Source: Megascapheus bottae
Taxonomy: Eukaryota; Chordata; Mammalia; Rodentia; Geomyidae
Direction: 5' to 3'
DNA: 64,000 nucleotides
Assembly (NCBI GenBank): GCA_024803745.1
Contig: JANJXV010000043.1
Coordinates: 1,323,501-1,387,500, forward strand
This document shows positions 22,401 to 33,950 of this stretch, piece by piece; position 1 is the first letter of the stretch, and each line of letters begins with the position of its first letter. The notes beneath the pieces were generated by a model. The model was not told the DNA's origin, did not search any database, and was given only the letters and a program-made list of their open reading frames with translations. The position numbers and the translations under genes are program-made.

Positions 22401-23967
22401 GGTTAGGGTTTCGGTTAGGGGTAGGGTTAAGGTTAGGGTTAGGATGTGGGTGAGGGTTAGGGTGAGACTGAGGGTGAGGGTTATTGTGAGAGGTAGGGTG
22501 AGGATGAAGTTTAAGGTGATGGTGAGGGTTAGGGTTAGCATTAGGGTTAGAGTTTGGGTGAGGGTAAGGGTGAGGTTTAGGGTTGGGTTAGGGTTAGTGT
22601 TAGGGTTAGGGTTAGGTTTAGGTGAGGGTGAGGGTGAGGATGAGACATAGGGTTAGGGTTAGGGTTAGGGTGAGGTTGAATGTTAGGGTTAGGGTGAGGG
22701 TGAGGATGAGGGTTAGGGTTAGAGTTAGGGTTATTATTGGGATTAAGGTTAGAGTGAGGTTTACAGTTAGGATTAGGATTATGGTGAGGTTTGGCGTGAG
22801 GGTGAGGGTTAGTGTTAGGGTTAGCGTCAGTGTGAGGGTTACGGTGATGGTGAGGGTTAGGGTGAGGGCTATGGTTATTTTACGGTAGGGTTAGGTTTAG
22901 GGGTAGGGTTAGGGTGAAGGTGAGGGTTAGGGTGAGGGTTAGGCTAGGATCAGGTTGAGGGTTAGGGTTAGGGTTAGGATGAGGGTTAGGGTGAAGGTTA
23001 GGGTGAGGGCTAGGTTTAGGCTTAGGGTTAGGTTTTGGGTTAGGGTTAAGGTTTGGATTAGGGTTAGGGTTAGGTTTAGGGTTAGGGTGAGGGTTATGGT
23101 TAGGGTTAGGTTTAGGGTTAGGTTTAGGGTGAGTGAGAGGGTTAGAGTTAGGGTTAAGTTTCGGGTTAGGGTTAGGATGAGAGTTAGAGTGAGTGTTAGG
23201 ATTAGAGTTAGGGAGAGGATTTTGGTTAAGGTGAGGGTTATGGTTAGGGTTATGGTTAGGGTGAATGTGAGGGTGGGGGTTAGTGTTACTGTGAGGATGA
23301 GGATTAGGGTTTGGTTTAGGGTTAGGGCGAGGGTTAGGATGAGGGCTAGGTTTGGTGTTAGGGTTAGGGTGAGGGATTGGGTGAGGGTTAGGGTTAGGGT
23401 TAATGTTAGTTTGAGGGTTAGGGTTAGGGTTAGGGTTAGGTTTAGATGAGGGTGAGGATGATGGTTAGTGTTAGAGTGAGGTTGAGTGTTAGGGTTAGGG
23501 TTAGGGTTAGGGTGAGGGTTAGGGTTAGGGTTAGCGTTAGTTTGAGGGTTTGGGAAAGGGTTTGGGTTAGGGGTAGGGTTATGGTAAGACTGAGGTTGAG
23601 TGGTTAGCATGAGGGTTAGGGTGAGGTTTAGGGTTATGGTTAGGGTGAGTGTGAGGGTTAGGTTTAGGTTAGGGTTAGAGTGAGGGTGAGGTTGAGGGTG
23701 AGGGTGAAGCTTAGTGTTAGGGTTATGGTTTGCGCGAGGGGTAGGGTTAGGGTTATTGTTAGGGTTAGGGTTAGGGTGAGGGATGGGTGAGGGTTAGGGT
23801 GAAGTTTACCATGACTGTTTGGGTTAGGGTGTGGGTTAGTTTTAGGGTTAGGTTTAGGGAGAGGGTGAGGTTTAGGATTACGGTGATGGTGAGGCTTAGG
23901 TTTAGGGTTAGGGTTAGGGTTACCGTGAAGGTTAGGGTGAGAGTTAAGGTTTGGGATAGGGTTAGGG

Positions 23968-24660
23968 TTAGGGACCCTTAGGGTTAAGGTTAGGTTTAGG
24001 GTTAAGTTTAGGTTTAGCGTTAGGTTTAGGGTTAGTGTTATGTTTATGGTTAGAGTTAGGGCTAGGACTAGTGTTTGGGTTAGGCTTAGGATTAGGGTTA
24101 GGGTTATTGTTATGTTGAGGTTCAGGGTGAGGGTGTGGCTTAGGGTCAGGGTTAATGTTAGGATGAGGGTGAGGTTTAGGGTGACGGTGAGGGTGAGGGT
24201 TAGGGTTTGGGTTAGGGCTAGGGTTACGGTAAGACTGAGGGCGAGTGTTAGCATGAGGGTTAGGCTGAGGGTTAGGGTTAGGGATGAGGTGAGGGTGAGG
24301 GTGAGGGTGAGGGTTAGGTTAAGGCTAGGGTTAGAGTGAGGATGAGGGTGAGGGTGAGGGTAAGGTTTATGGTTATGGTTAGGGTGAGGTTTAGGGTTAA
24401 GGTTATCATTAGTGTTAGGGTTAGGGTTAGGGATAGAATGAGGGTTAGGGTGAGGTTTAGCGTGACGTTTTGGTTTAGGGTGAGGGTTAGGGTTAGGATT
24501 AGGGTGAGGGTGAAAGTATGGTTTAGGGTTAGTGTTAGGGTGAGTTTGAGTGTTAGGGTTAGGGTTAGAGTGAGGGTGAGGGTGACGGTGAGTGTTAGGG
24601 TTAGGTTTAGGGTTAGGGTTAGTTTTAGGGACCCTTAGGATTAGGTTTAGGGTTAGGGTT
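23968..24660 (+). repeat. Higher-order repeat block, copy 1
   Basis: The block starts at a GGGACCCTTAGGG cassette, continues with TTATGTTTATGG, GGGCTAGGACTAGTGTTTGGG, TTATGTTGAGG, GGTGTGGCTTAGGGTCAGGG and GGTAAGACTGAGGG, and ends at the next cassette near 24,627. The same ordered rare variants recur at 26,514-27,390. Confidence 0.75.
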
Positions 24661-24860
24661 AACGTTAGGGTTAGAGTTAGGGCTAGGGTTAGGTTTATGG
24701 TTAGGGTTAGGGCGAGGACTAGGGCTAAGGATAGAGTTAGGGTTAGGGTTTTGGTTAGGGTTAGTGTTAGGGTGAAGAATAAGATTAGGGTGAGGGTTAG
24801 GGTTAGGGTTACTGTGAGAGTTAGGGTGAGGGTTACGATGAGGGTTAGGGTTCGTGTTAG

Positions 24861-25200
24861 GGACCCTTAGGTTAGGGTTAGGGTTAGGGTTAAGATTATG
24901 GTTAGCGTTAGGGATGGAGTTAGCGTTAGGTTTATGGTTAGGGTTAGGTCTAGGACTCGGGTTAGGGTTAGGGTTAGGGTTAGGATTAGGTTTAGGTTTA
25001 GGGACCCTTATGGTTAGGGTTAGTGTTTGGGTTAGGAGTTAGGGGTTATGTTTAGCGTTACGGTAGGGTTAGGTTTTTGGTTAGGGTAAGATTTTGGGTT
25101 AAGTGTTAGGGTTAGGTTTAGGGACCCTTATGGTTAGGGTTAGGTTTAGGGTTAGGGTAATCTTTAGAGTTAATGCTAGACTAGGTTTAGGTTTTGGGTT
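24861..25200 (+). repeat. Three-cassette module, copy at 24.9 kb
   Basis: Cassettes at 24861, 25002 and 25122 (spacings 141 and 120). Between cassettes 1 and 2 lie TTATGGTTAG and GGTCTAGGACTCGGG. Between 2 and 3 lie GGAGTTAGGGGTTATGTTTA, GCGTTACGG and AGGTTTTTGG. After 3 come AATCTTTAGAG and AGGTTTTGGGTT. The same elements in the same order occur at 27,712 and 29,454. Confidence 0.85.
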
Positions 25201-26513
25201 AGGGGTAGGGTTAGATTTAGGGTTAGTGTTTGGTTTAGCGTTAGGGTTAGGGTAAAGGATAGGGTTAGGGTTAGGGTTATGTTTAGGGGTAGGGTTAGGG
25301 TTATGGTTAGGGGTAGGGTTAGGGTTAGGATGAGGGTTAGGGTGAGGGTTAGGGTGAGGGTGAGAGTGAAGTTGAGGGTTACATTTAAGTTTAGGTTTAG
25401 GGTTAGGTTGAGGTTGATTGTGACGGCAAGGATTAGCGTGAGGTTTAGGATTAGGGTTAGGGTTAGGTTTATAGTTTGGGTTAAGGTTTAGGGTTAGGTT
25501 TAGGGACCCTTAATGTTAGGGTTGGGATTTGGGTTAGGGTTAGGGTTATGTTTAGGGTTAGGGCGAGGCCTATGGTTACTGTTTGGGTTAGGTTTAGGGT
25601 TTTGGTTAGCGTTAGGATTAGGATTAGGGTGCTTGTTAGGGTGAGTGTTAAGGTGAGGGTTAGTGTTAGGGTTAGGGTATGATTGAGGGAAAGAGAGACT
25701 GTTAGGGTTAGGGTGAACGTGAGCGTGAGAGTTAGGGTTAGGGTTAGGATTCCGTTTAGGGTGAGGGTGAGGGTGAGGTTTAGGTTTACGGGTAGTGTTA
25801 GGGTTAGGGTTTGGGTTAGGGTTAGAGTTAGGGTTAGGGTTAAAGTTTGGGTTAGTGTTAGAGTTAAGGTTAAAATGAGGGTGAGGGTGAGCGTGAGGGT
25901 GAGGGTTTGGTTGGGAGTTAAGTTTAGGTTTAGGTGAGGGTGAGGGTTAGGTTGAGATTTAGGTTTAGGGTCTCAGTTATGACTAGGACTAGGGTTAGGG
26001 TTAGGGTTAGGATTAGGGTGAGGTTAGGGTTATGGGTAGGGTTAGGTTTAGGGTTTGGGTTACATTAAGGGTTACGGTTAGGTTTTCGGTTAGGGTTTGG
26101 GTGAGGTGAGGGTTAGGGTTAGGGTTAGGGTTAGTGTTTGGGTTAGATTTGGGGTTAGGGTTTTGATTAGGGTTAGGGTTAGGTTTAGGATGAGGGTTAC
26201 GGTTAGGGTTATGGATAGCTTTAGGATTAGGGTTAGGTCGAGGATGAGGGTTAGGGTGATGGTTATGGTGATGGTTAGGGTTAGGGTTAGTGTTAGTATT
26301 AGTGTTAGGTTGAGGGTAAGGTTTAGGTTTAGGGTGATCGTTAGGGTTAGGGATAGGGTGAGGATTTGGGTTAGAGTGAGTGTTAGGTTTAGGATTAGAG
26401 TTAGGGAGAGTGTGCGTGTTAGGATTACGGTGAGGGTGAGGATTAGGTTTAGGGTTAGGGTTAAGGTTAGCGTGAAGTTTAGGGTGGGGGTTGAAGTTAG
26501 GGTTAGGGTTTGG

Positions 26514-27390
26514 TTTAGGGACTCTTAGGGTTAGGGTTAGGTTTAGGGTTAAGGTTAGGTTTAGCGTTAGGTTTAGGGTTAGTGTTATGTTTATGGCTAG
26601 GGTTAGGGCTAGGACTAGTGTTTGGGTTAGGGTTAGGATTACGGTTAGGGTTAGGGTTATGTTGAGGTTTAGGGTGAGGGTGTGGCTTAGGGTCAGGGTT
26701 AATGTTAGGATGAGGGTGAGGTTGAGGGTGACGATGAGGGTGAGGATTGGGTGATTTTGAGGTTAGGGTGAGGGTGAGTGTTAGGGTGAGGGTGAGGGTT
26801 AAGTTTAGGGTTAGGGTTAGGGTCAGGCTTAGGGTTAGGGTTTAGGGTTAGGGTCAGGATGAGTGTTAGGTTGAGGGTGCTTGTGAAGGTGAAGGTGAGG
26901 TTAAGGGTGAGGGTGAGGGTTAGGGTTTGGGTTAGGGTTAGGTTTACGGTAAGACTGAGGGTGAGTGATAGCATGAGGTTTAGGGTGAGAGTTAGGGTTA
27001 GGGTGAGGTTGAGGTGACAGTGAGTGTGAGGTTGAGGCTTAGGTTTAGACTAGGGTTAGAGTGTGGGTGAGGGTGAGGTTGAGGGTTAGGGTTATGGTTA
27101 TGGTTAGGGTGAGGGTTAGGGTTAGGGTTAGAGTTATTGTTAGGGTTAGGGTTAGGGATTGGGTGATGTTTAGGGTGAGGTTTAGCGTGGCAGTTTGGGT
27201 TAGGGTGAGAGTTAGGGTTAGGGGTAGGGTTAGGGTGAGGGTGAAGGTGAGGGTGAGGTTTAGGGTTAGTGTTAGGGTGAGTTTGAGTGTTAGGCTTAGG
27301 GTTAGGGTGAAGGTGACGGTGAGGATTTGGGTTAGGGTCAGATTTAGGGTTAGGGTTAGGGTTAGGGAAACTTAGGATTAGGTTTATGGT
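26514..27390 (+). repeat. Higher-order repeat block, copy 2
   Basis: Same order of rare variants as 23,968-24,660, starting at a GGGACTCTTAGGG cassette and ending at GGGAAACTTAGG near 27,366. It is about 180 bp longer, through an insertion around 26,740-26,890. Confidence 0.75.
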
Positions 27391-27711
27391 TAGGGTTAAG
27401 TTTAGGGTTAGTGTTAGGTTTAGGGCTAGGGTTAAGTTTATGGTTAGGTTTAGGTCAAGGACTAGTGTTAGGATTTGGGCTAGGATTAAGATTAGGGTTA
27501 GGGTTAGAGTGAGGGGTAGAGTTAGGTTTAGGATTAGAGTAAGGGTTAGGGTGAGGGTTAGGTTAATTGGTAGGGTGAGGGTTAGCGTTAGGTTTAGAGT
27601 AAGGGTTAGGGTTAGGGTTAGGGTGAAGGTGAAGGTTTGGGTAAGGGTTAGGGTAAGAGTTATGGTGAGGGTTAGGGTGAGGGTTACGATGAGGGTTAGG
27701 TTTCGTGTTAG

Positions 27712-28046
27712 GGACCTTTAGGTTAGTGTTAGGGTTAGGGTTAAGGTTATGGTTAGCCTTAGGGTTAAGTTAGGGTCAGGTTTATTGTTAGGGTTAGGGC
27801 TAGGACTAGGGTTAGGGTTAGGGTTAGGATTAGGGTTAGGTTTAGGGACCCTTATGGTTAGGGTTTGGGTTTGGTTTAGGAGTTAGGAGTTATGTTTAGC
27901 GTTACAGTTAGGGTTAGGTTTTTGGTTAGGGTTAAGGTTTGGGTTAAGGGTTAGTGTTAGGTTTAGTGAACCTTATGGTTAGGGTTAGGGTTAGGGTTAG
28001 GGTCATCTTTAGAGTTAGGGCTAGGGCTAGGTTTAGGTTTTGGGTT
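27712..28046 (+). repeat. Three-cassette module, copy at 27.7 kb
   Basis: Cassettes at 27712, 27846 and 27967 (spacings 134 and 121), the third in the form GTGAACCTTA. Internal elements (TTAGCCTTAGGG, GGAGTTAGGAGTTATG, GCGTTACAG, AGGTTTTTGG, CATCTTTAGAG) match the copies at 24,861 and 29,454. Confidence 0.85.
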
Positions 28047-29453
28047 AGGGTTAGCGTTAGGGTTAGCGTTAGGGTTTGGGTTAGCGTTAGGTTTAGGGTT
28101 AGGGTTAGGAATTGGGTTAGCGTTAGGGTTAGGTTTAGGAATAGGGTGAGTGTTAGGGTTAGGGTTAGGTGAGGGTTAGGGTGAGGGTTAGGTTTAGGGT
28201 TAGGGTGATGGTTCGAGTGAGGGTGAGGGTTAGGGTGAGGGTGAGGGAGGGGGTGACGTTTAGGGTTAGATTGAGGGTGAGGGTGAGGGTTAGGGTGAGG
28301 GTTTGGGTTAGGGTTAGGGTTAGAGTTAGGGTGAGGGACCCTTAGGGTTTGGGTTAGCTTTAGGATTAAGGTTAGGGTTAGCATTAGGGTTAGGGTTAGG
28401 TGTACAGTTAAGGTTAGGGCTAGGATGAATGTTAGGGTTAGGGGTAGGATTAGGGTTAGGGTTAGGTTGAGGGTTATGGTCAGGATTAGGGTGAGGGTTA
28501 GGGTGAGCATTAGGGTTAGGTTGAAGGTGAGCCTTAGGGGGTGGGTTAGGGTTAGGGTTAAGTTTAGGGTTCTGTTTTTATCTTAGGGTTACGGTGAGGG
28601 TTACGGTTAGGGTTAGGGTGACGTTTAGGGTGAGGGTGACGGTTAGGGTGAGGTTTAGTGTGAGCGTGAGCGTTAGGGTGAGGGTGAGGCTTAGAGTTAG
28701 GGTTAGGTTTAAGGTGACGATTAGGGTGGAGGTAAGTGTTAGTGGTATGTTTAGGGTGAGAGTGAGGTTTTGGGTGAGGGTCTGTGTGAGGGTAAGTGTT
28801 AGGGTTAGAGTTAGGGTTAGGGTTAGGGTATATTTGATGGTTAGGGTTGGGGTTAGGGTGAGGGTTAAGGTTAGGGTTAGGGTTATCGTTAAGTTTAGGG
28901 TTAGGGTTAGGGATTGGGTGAGTGTTAGGGTGAGGTTTAGCACGATGATTTGGGTTAGGGTGAGGGTTAGGATTAGGGTTGGGGTTAGGATGAGTGTGAA
29001 GGTGAGGGTGAGGTTTAGGGTTAGTTTTAGGATGAGTTTGAGTGTTAAGGTGAGGGTTAGGGTGAGGGTGAGGGTTAGGGTTAGATTTAGGGTTAGGGTT
29101 AGGGTTAGGGACCCTTAGGATTAGATTTAGGGTTAGGGTTAAGGTTAGGGTTAGAGTTAGTGTTAGGGCTAGGATTAAGTTTATGTATAGGTTTAGGGCG
29201 AGGACTAGGGATAGTATTAGGGCTAGGAGTAGGATAAGGTTTAGGGTTAGAGTGAGGGTTACGGTTAGGTTTAGGTTTAGGGTAAGGGTTCGGGTGAGGG
29301 TATGTTGAGTGTTAGAGTGAGGGTTAGCGTTAGGTTTTGAGTTAGGGTTAGGGTTAGGGTAAAGGTGAAGTTGAAGCTTAGGGTGAGGGTTAGTTTGAGA
29401 GTCACGGTGAGGGTTAGGGTGAGGGTTATGGTGAGGGTTAGGGTTCGTGTTAG

Positions 29454-29776
29454 GGACACTTAAGTTAGGGTTAGGGTTAGGGTTAAGGTTATAGTTAGCC
29501 TTAGGGTTAGGGTTAGGGTTAGGTTTATGGTTAGGGTTAGGTCTAGGACTAGGGTTAGGGTTAGGGTTAGGATTAGGGTTAGGTTAGGGACCCTTATGGT
29601 TAGGGTTAGGCTTTGGGTTAAGAGTTAGGGGTTATATTTAGCGTTACAGTTAGGGTTAGATTTTTGGTTAGGGTTAGGGTTTGGATTAAGGGTTAGGGAC
29701 CCTTAAGTTTAGAGATAGGGTTAGGGTTAGGGTTATCTTTAGAGTTATGGCTAGGGCTAGGTTTAGGTTTGGGGTT
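29454..29776 (+). repeat. Three-cassette module, copy at 29.5 kb
   Basis: Cassettes at 29454, 29588 and 29697 (spacings 134 and 109). It shares TTAGCCTTAGGG and GCGTTACAG with the 27.7-kb copy, so these two are closer to each other than to the 24.9-kb copy. Confidence 0.85.
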
Positions 29777-30280
29777 AGGGTTAGGTTTAGGTTTAGGGTT
29801 AGGGTTTGCATTAGTATTAGGTTTAGGGTTAGGAATAGGGTGAGTGTTAGGTTTAGGGTTAGTGTGAGGGTTAGGGTGAGGGTTAGGTTTAGGATTAGAG
29901 TGAGGGTTAGGGTGAGGGTGAGGGAGAGGGTGACGTTTAGGGTTAGGTTGAGGGTGAGGTGAGCGTTTAGGGTGAGGGTTTGGGTTAGGTTTAGGGTTAG
30001 GGTTAGGGTGAGAGACCCTTAGGGTTAGAGTTAGCTTTAGGATTAAGGTTAGGGTTAGCGTTAGGATTAGGTTTAGGGTTAGGGTTAGGGTTAGGTTTAC
30101 AGTTAACGTTAGGGCTAGGGCGAGGGTTCGGGTTAGGATTAGGGTTAGGGTTAGGGTTAGGTTGAGGGTTAGGATGAGGGCTCGGGTGAGGGTTATGTTT
30201 AGAGTTAGGGTTAGGGAGAAGGTGAGGCTCTGGGGGTGGGTTAGGGTTAGGGTTAAGTTTAGGGTTCTGGTTTGAGGTAG

Positions 30281-33200
30281 GGTTAGGGTTAGGGTGACGG
30301 TAAGGGTGAGGGTGAAGTTTAGGGTGAGGGTTAGGGTGAGCGTGAGGGTTAGGGTGAGGGTGAGGCTTAGGGTTAGGGTTAAGCTTAGGGTTAGGGATAT
30401 GGTTAAGCTTAGGGTTAGGGTTAGGGTTAGGGTTAAGGTGATGATTAGGGTGAAGGTGAGCATTAGGGGTAGGTTAAGGTTAGAGTTTGGGTTAGGGTGA
30501 GGGTCAGTGTGAGGGTAAGGGTTAGGGTTAGATTGAGGGTTAGAGTTTGTTTGATGGTTAGTGTTAGGGTTAGGGTGAGGGTTTGGGTTAGATTCAGGTT
30601 TAGGGTTAAGTTTTGGGTTACGGTTAGGGTCAGGTTGAGTGTGAGTGTGAGGGTTAGGGTTAGTGTGAGGGTGAGGGTGAGGGTAAAGGTGAGGTTGAGG
30701 TTTAAGGTGAGGGTGAGGTTGTGGGTTAGGGTTAGGTTGAGGGCCTGGGTTAGAGTTAGGGTTCGAGTGAGGCTTATGGTTAGGCTTAGGGTTAGGGTGA
30801 GGTTTTGGTTTAGGGTTAGAGTAAGGGTTAGTGTGAGGTTTTGGGTGAGTGTTAGGGTTAGGGTTAGGGTTAGGGTGAGGTTGAGGTTGAGGGTGAGGGT
30901 GAGGGTTAGGGTGAGAGTGATGGTGAGGGATAGGGTAAGGATTAGGGTTAGGATTATGTTTAGGGTAACGTTGAGGGTGAGGGTTAGGGTTATTGTTAGG
31001 ATTAAGGTTAGGGTTAGGGTGTGTATTAGGGTGAGGTTTACGGTGAGTTTTAGGGTTAGTTTTAGGGATAGGTGTTTGGTTAGGGTTAGGGTGAAGGTGA
31101 GGGTTAGTGTGAGGGTTAGGGTGACGGTGAGGGTGAGGGTTAGGGTTAGGGTTAGATTTAGGGTGAGAGTTAGTGTTATGGTTAGGGTTTGGGTTAGGGT
31201 TAATGTTATGGTTAGGTTTAGGTTTAGGGTTAGGGTTAGAGGTTGGGCTAGTGTTAGGTTTAGGGTTAGAGTGAGGGTTAGTTTGATAGTTGGAGTTAGG
31301 GTGAGGTTGAGGGTGAGAGTTAGTGTGTAGGTTACGGTGAGGGTTATTGTGAGAGTTAGGGTGAGGGTTATGGTGAGGTTAAGGTTAGGGTTAGGGTACG
31401 GTTTAGTGTTAGGGTTAGGCTTAGGGTAAGGTTTAGGGTTAGAGTTAGGTTGAGGGTGAGAGTTAGGGTGAGGGTTAGGTTTAGGATTAGGGTTAGGGTT
31501 AGGGTAAGTGTTAAGGTTAGGTTTAGGGTTAGGGTTGGGGTACTGTTAGGCTGATGGTTAGGGTGAGGATGAGGTTCAGGGTTATGGTGAGGGTTAGGGT
31601 TAGGGATAGCCTGAGGTTGAGAGTGAGAGTTAGGGTGTGGTTGAGGGTTAGAGTGAAGGTGAGAGTGAGAGTTAGGGTGAGGTTTAGGGTTATGGTTAGG
31701 ATTAGGGTGACGGTGAATGTGAGGGTTAGGGTGAGGATATGGGTTAGCTTTAGGGTGAGGGTTAGGGTTAGGGTGAGTGTGAAGCTGAGGGTTAGGGTGA
31801 GGGTGAGTGTTAGGGTTAGTTTTAGGGTTAGGGTTGGGGTTATGCTGAAGGTTATGTTGAGGGTTAGGGTGATGCTTAGCATTAGGATTAGAGTTAGGGT
31901 TACGGATAGGGTTAGGGTGAAGGTGAGGGTTAAGGTGAGGATTATGGAGAGAGTTAGGGTTACTGTTAGGGACTCTTAGATCAGGGTTATGGTTAGGGTT
32001 AAGTTTGTGGTTAGGGTTAGTGTTAGGGTTAGGTTTAGGGACCCTTGTGGTTAGAGTTAGGGTTTGGGTTAGAAGTTAGGGGTTATGTTTAGGATTAGGA
32101 TTAGAGTTAGGTTTTTGATTAGGTTTAGGGTTTTTGTTAAGCGTTAGGGTTAGGCTTATGGACCCTTTCGGTTAGGGTTAGGATTAGGGTTACAGTTAAG
32201 GTTAGGGATAGGGTTAGGGTGAGGGTTAGGGTTAGGGTTTTGGTGAGGGTTAGGATGAGGGTTAGGGTGAGGTTTAGGTTTAGGGATAGGGTTAGAGTTA
32301 GGGTTAGGGTGAGGGTTAGGGTTAGGGTTTTGGTGAGGGTTAGGATGAGGGTTAGGGTGAGGTTTAGGTTTAGGGATAGGGTTAGAGTTAGGGTTAGGGT
32401 GAGGGTTAGGGTTTTGGTTAGGGTTTCGGTTAGGGTTAGGCATAGGGTGAAGTTGAGGTTTAGGGTTAGGGTTAGGTTTAGGGTGAGGGTTAGGTTTAGA
32501 GTGAGGGTTAGGGTGAGGTTTAGGGTTAGGGTTAGTTTTAGGGTGAGTGTGAGAGTTAGTGTTATGGAGAGGGTTAGTCTGATGGTGAGGTTTAGGGTGA
32601 GGGTTAGGGTTAGGGTAAGGTTTAGTGTGAGGGTGAGGGTGAGGGATAGGTTTAGGGTTAGGGTTAGAGTTAGGGTTAGGTTGAGGGTTAGGGTTTGGTT
32701 TAGGGGTAGGGTTAGTGTAAGGGTTAAGGTTTGGCTTAGGGTTAGGATTAGGGCTCGGCTTAGGGTTAGGGTGAGTGTTAGGGTGAGGGTTGGTGTTGCG
32801 GTTAGGATTAGGATTAGGGTGAGGGTTGGGGTTAGTTTTAGGGATACTATTAGGGTTACGGTTAAGGACCCTTAGGGTTAGGGTTAGGGTTAGGGTTAAG
32901 GTTATTGTTAGCGTCAGGTTTCAGGGTTAGGATTAGGTTTATGGTTAGGGTTAGGATTAGGGGAGGGTTAGGGTTACAGTGAGGGTTAGGTTTAGGGTTA
33001 GGGATGCTTAGGGTTAGGGGTAGGGTGTGTGTTAGGAGTTAGAGGCTATTCTTAGTGTTTGTGTTAGGGTTAGGGTTATAGTTTGGCTTAGGATTTGGGT
33101 TAAGGTTTAGAGTTAGGTTTAGGAACACTTATGGTTAGGGTTAGGGTTAGGGTGATGTTTACGGTTAGGGCTAGGGCTAGGTTTAGGTTTGGGTTAGGGT

Positions 33201-33950
33201 TAGTGATAGGCTTTGGGTTAGAGTTAGGGTGAGGTTGAGTTTAGGGTTGGTTGGGTTTAGTATTAGGGAGAGGGTTAGGGTTACAGTGAGGTTAGGGTGA
33301 GGATTAGGATTAGGGTTAGGGTTAGGTTGAGGGTGAGTGTTAGGGTTAGAGTTAGGGTTAGGGTGAGGGTTAGGTTTAGGGTTAGGGTTAAGGTTAAGGT
33401 AAGGGTGAGTGTTATTTTTCGGGTTAGAATTAGGGTGAAGGTTAGGGTTAGGGTGAAGGTTAGGGTTAGGGTGAGGTTTGGGGTTCGGGTTAGGGTTCGG
33501 GTTAGGGTTATGTTTTGGTTTAGGTTCAGGGTTAGTGTTTGGGTGAGGGTTAGGGTGAGGGTTAGGTATAGGACTAGTGTGAAGGTTTGGGTTAGTTTGG
33601 GTTAGTTTTAGGGTTAGGATAAGGGTTATTGTTATGGACCCTTAAGGTAGCGGTTAGGGTTAGAGTTAAGGTTATGGTTAGCGTTAGATTTAGTGTTAGG
33701 ATTTGATTTAGGGTTAGGGTTAGGATTAGGGTGAGGGTTAGGGCTAGAGTGAGGTATAGGTTAGGTTAGGGACCATTAGGGTCAGGGTTAGATTTTGGGT
33801 TAGGAGTTAGGGGTTATGTTTAGGGTTAGTGTTATGGTTATGGTTAAGGCTAGGGTTTAGCTTAAAATTTAGGGTTAGTTTTAGAAAAGCTTATGGTTAT
33901 GTTTAGTGTTAGGGTTATGTTTAAGGTTAGGGATAGGACTAGGTTTAGGT
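30281..33950 (+). repeat. Degenerate TTAGGG array, end of the cassette-rich domain
   Basis: Continues the array. A TGAGGG-rich, cassette-free stretch (30.3-31.9 kb) is followed by a dense run of modules: cassettes at 31,969, 32,038, 32,159, 32,866, 33,001, 33,121, 33,636, 33,769 and a degenerate one at about 33,886. The interval between the second and third cassette is again close to 120 bp (121, 120, 118). After 33.9 kb cassettes stop for more than 5 kb. Confidence 0.9.
32221..32400 (+). repeat. Two exact 90-bp tandem units
   Basis: 32,221-32,310 and 32,311-32,400 are identical base for base. Ninety is fifteen hexamers. A third unit begins at 32,401 and diverges after about 13 bases. Exact identity inside an otherwise diverged array indicates a recent slippage or unequal exchange event. 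Confidence 0.9.

Larger units (their letters stand above)
5258..23960 (+). repeat. Degenerate TTAGGG array, proximal cassette-rich domain
   Basis: Unbroken G-rich hexamer array, TTAGGG on +, with no non-telomeric insert. TGAGGG is especially frequent (for example 12.6-13.9 kb). Near-palindromic cassettes, mostly GGGACCCTTA, recur at intervals from about 70 bp to 2.3 kb; examples are 5754, 8597, 9183, 9333, 12177, 14351, 14837, 17070, 19206 and 21653. A second recurring marker is a block with GGGCTAGGACTAGGG (around 11,110, 13,880 and 14,430), usually a little downstream of a cassette. No gene is supported; open frames give only VR/GL (+) or PN/LT (-) repeats. Confidence 0.95.
23961..30280 (+). 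repeat. Degenerate TTAGGG array with multi-kb higher-order repeats
   Basis: Within this stretch, long blocks can be aligned to each other in the same order of rare variants: 23,968-24,660 with 26,514-27,390; 24,420-25,200 with 27,150-28,046 and 28,910-29,776; and 28,333-28,560 with 30,010-30,260. Cassettes are regularly placed. This is the clearest higher-order repeat organisation in the window. The copies differ by scattered substitutions and by insertions or deletions, so they are not recent. Confidence 0.85.
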
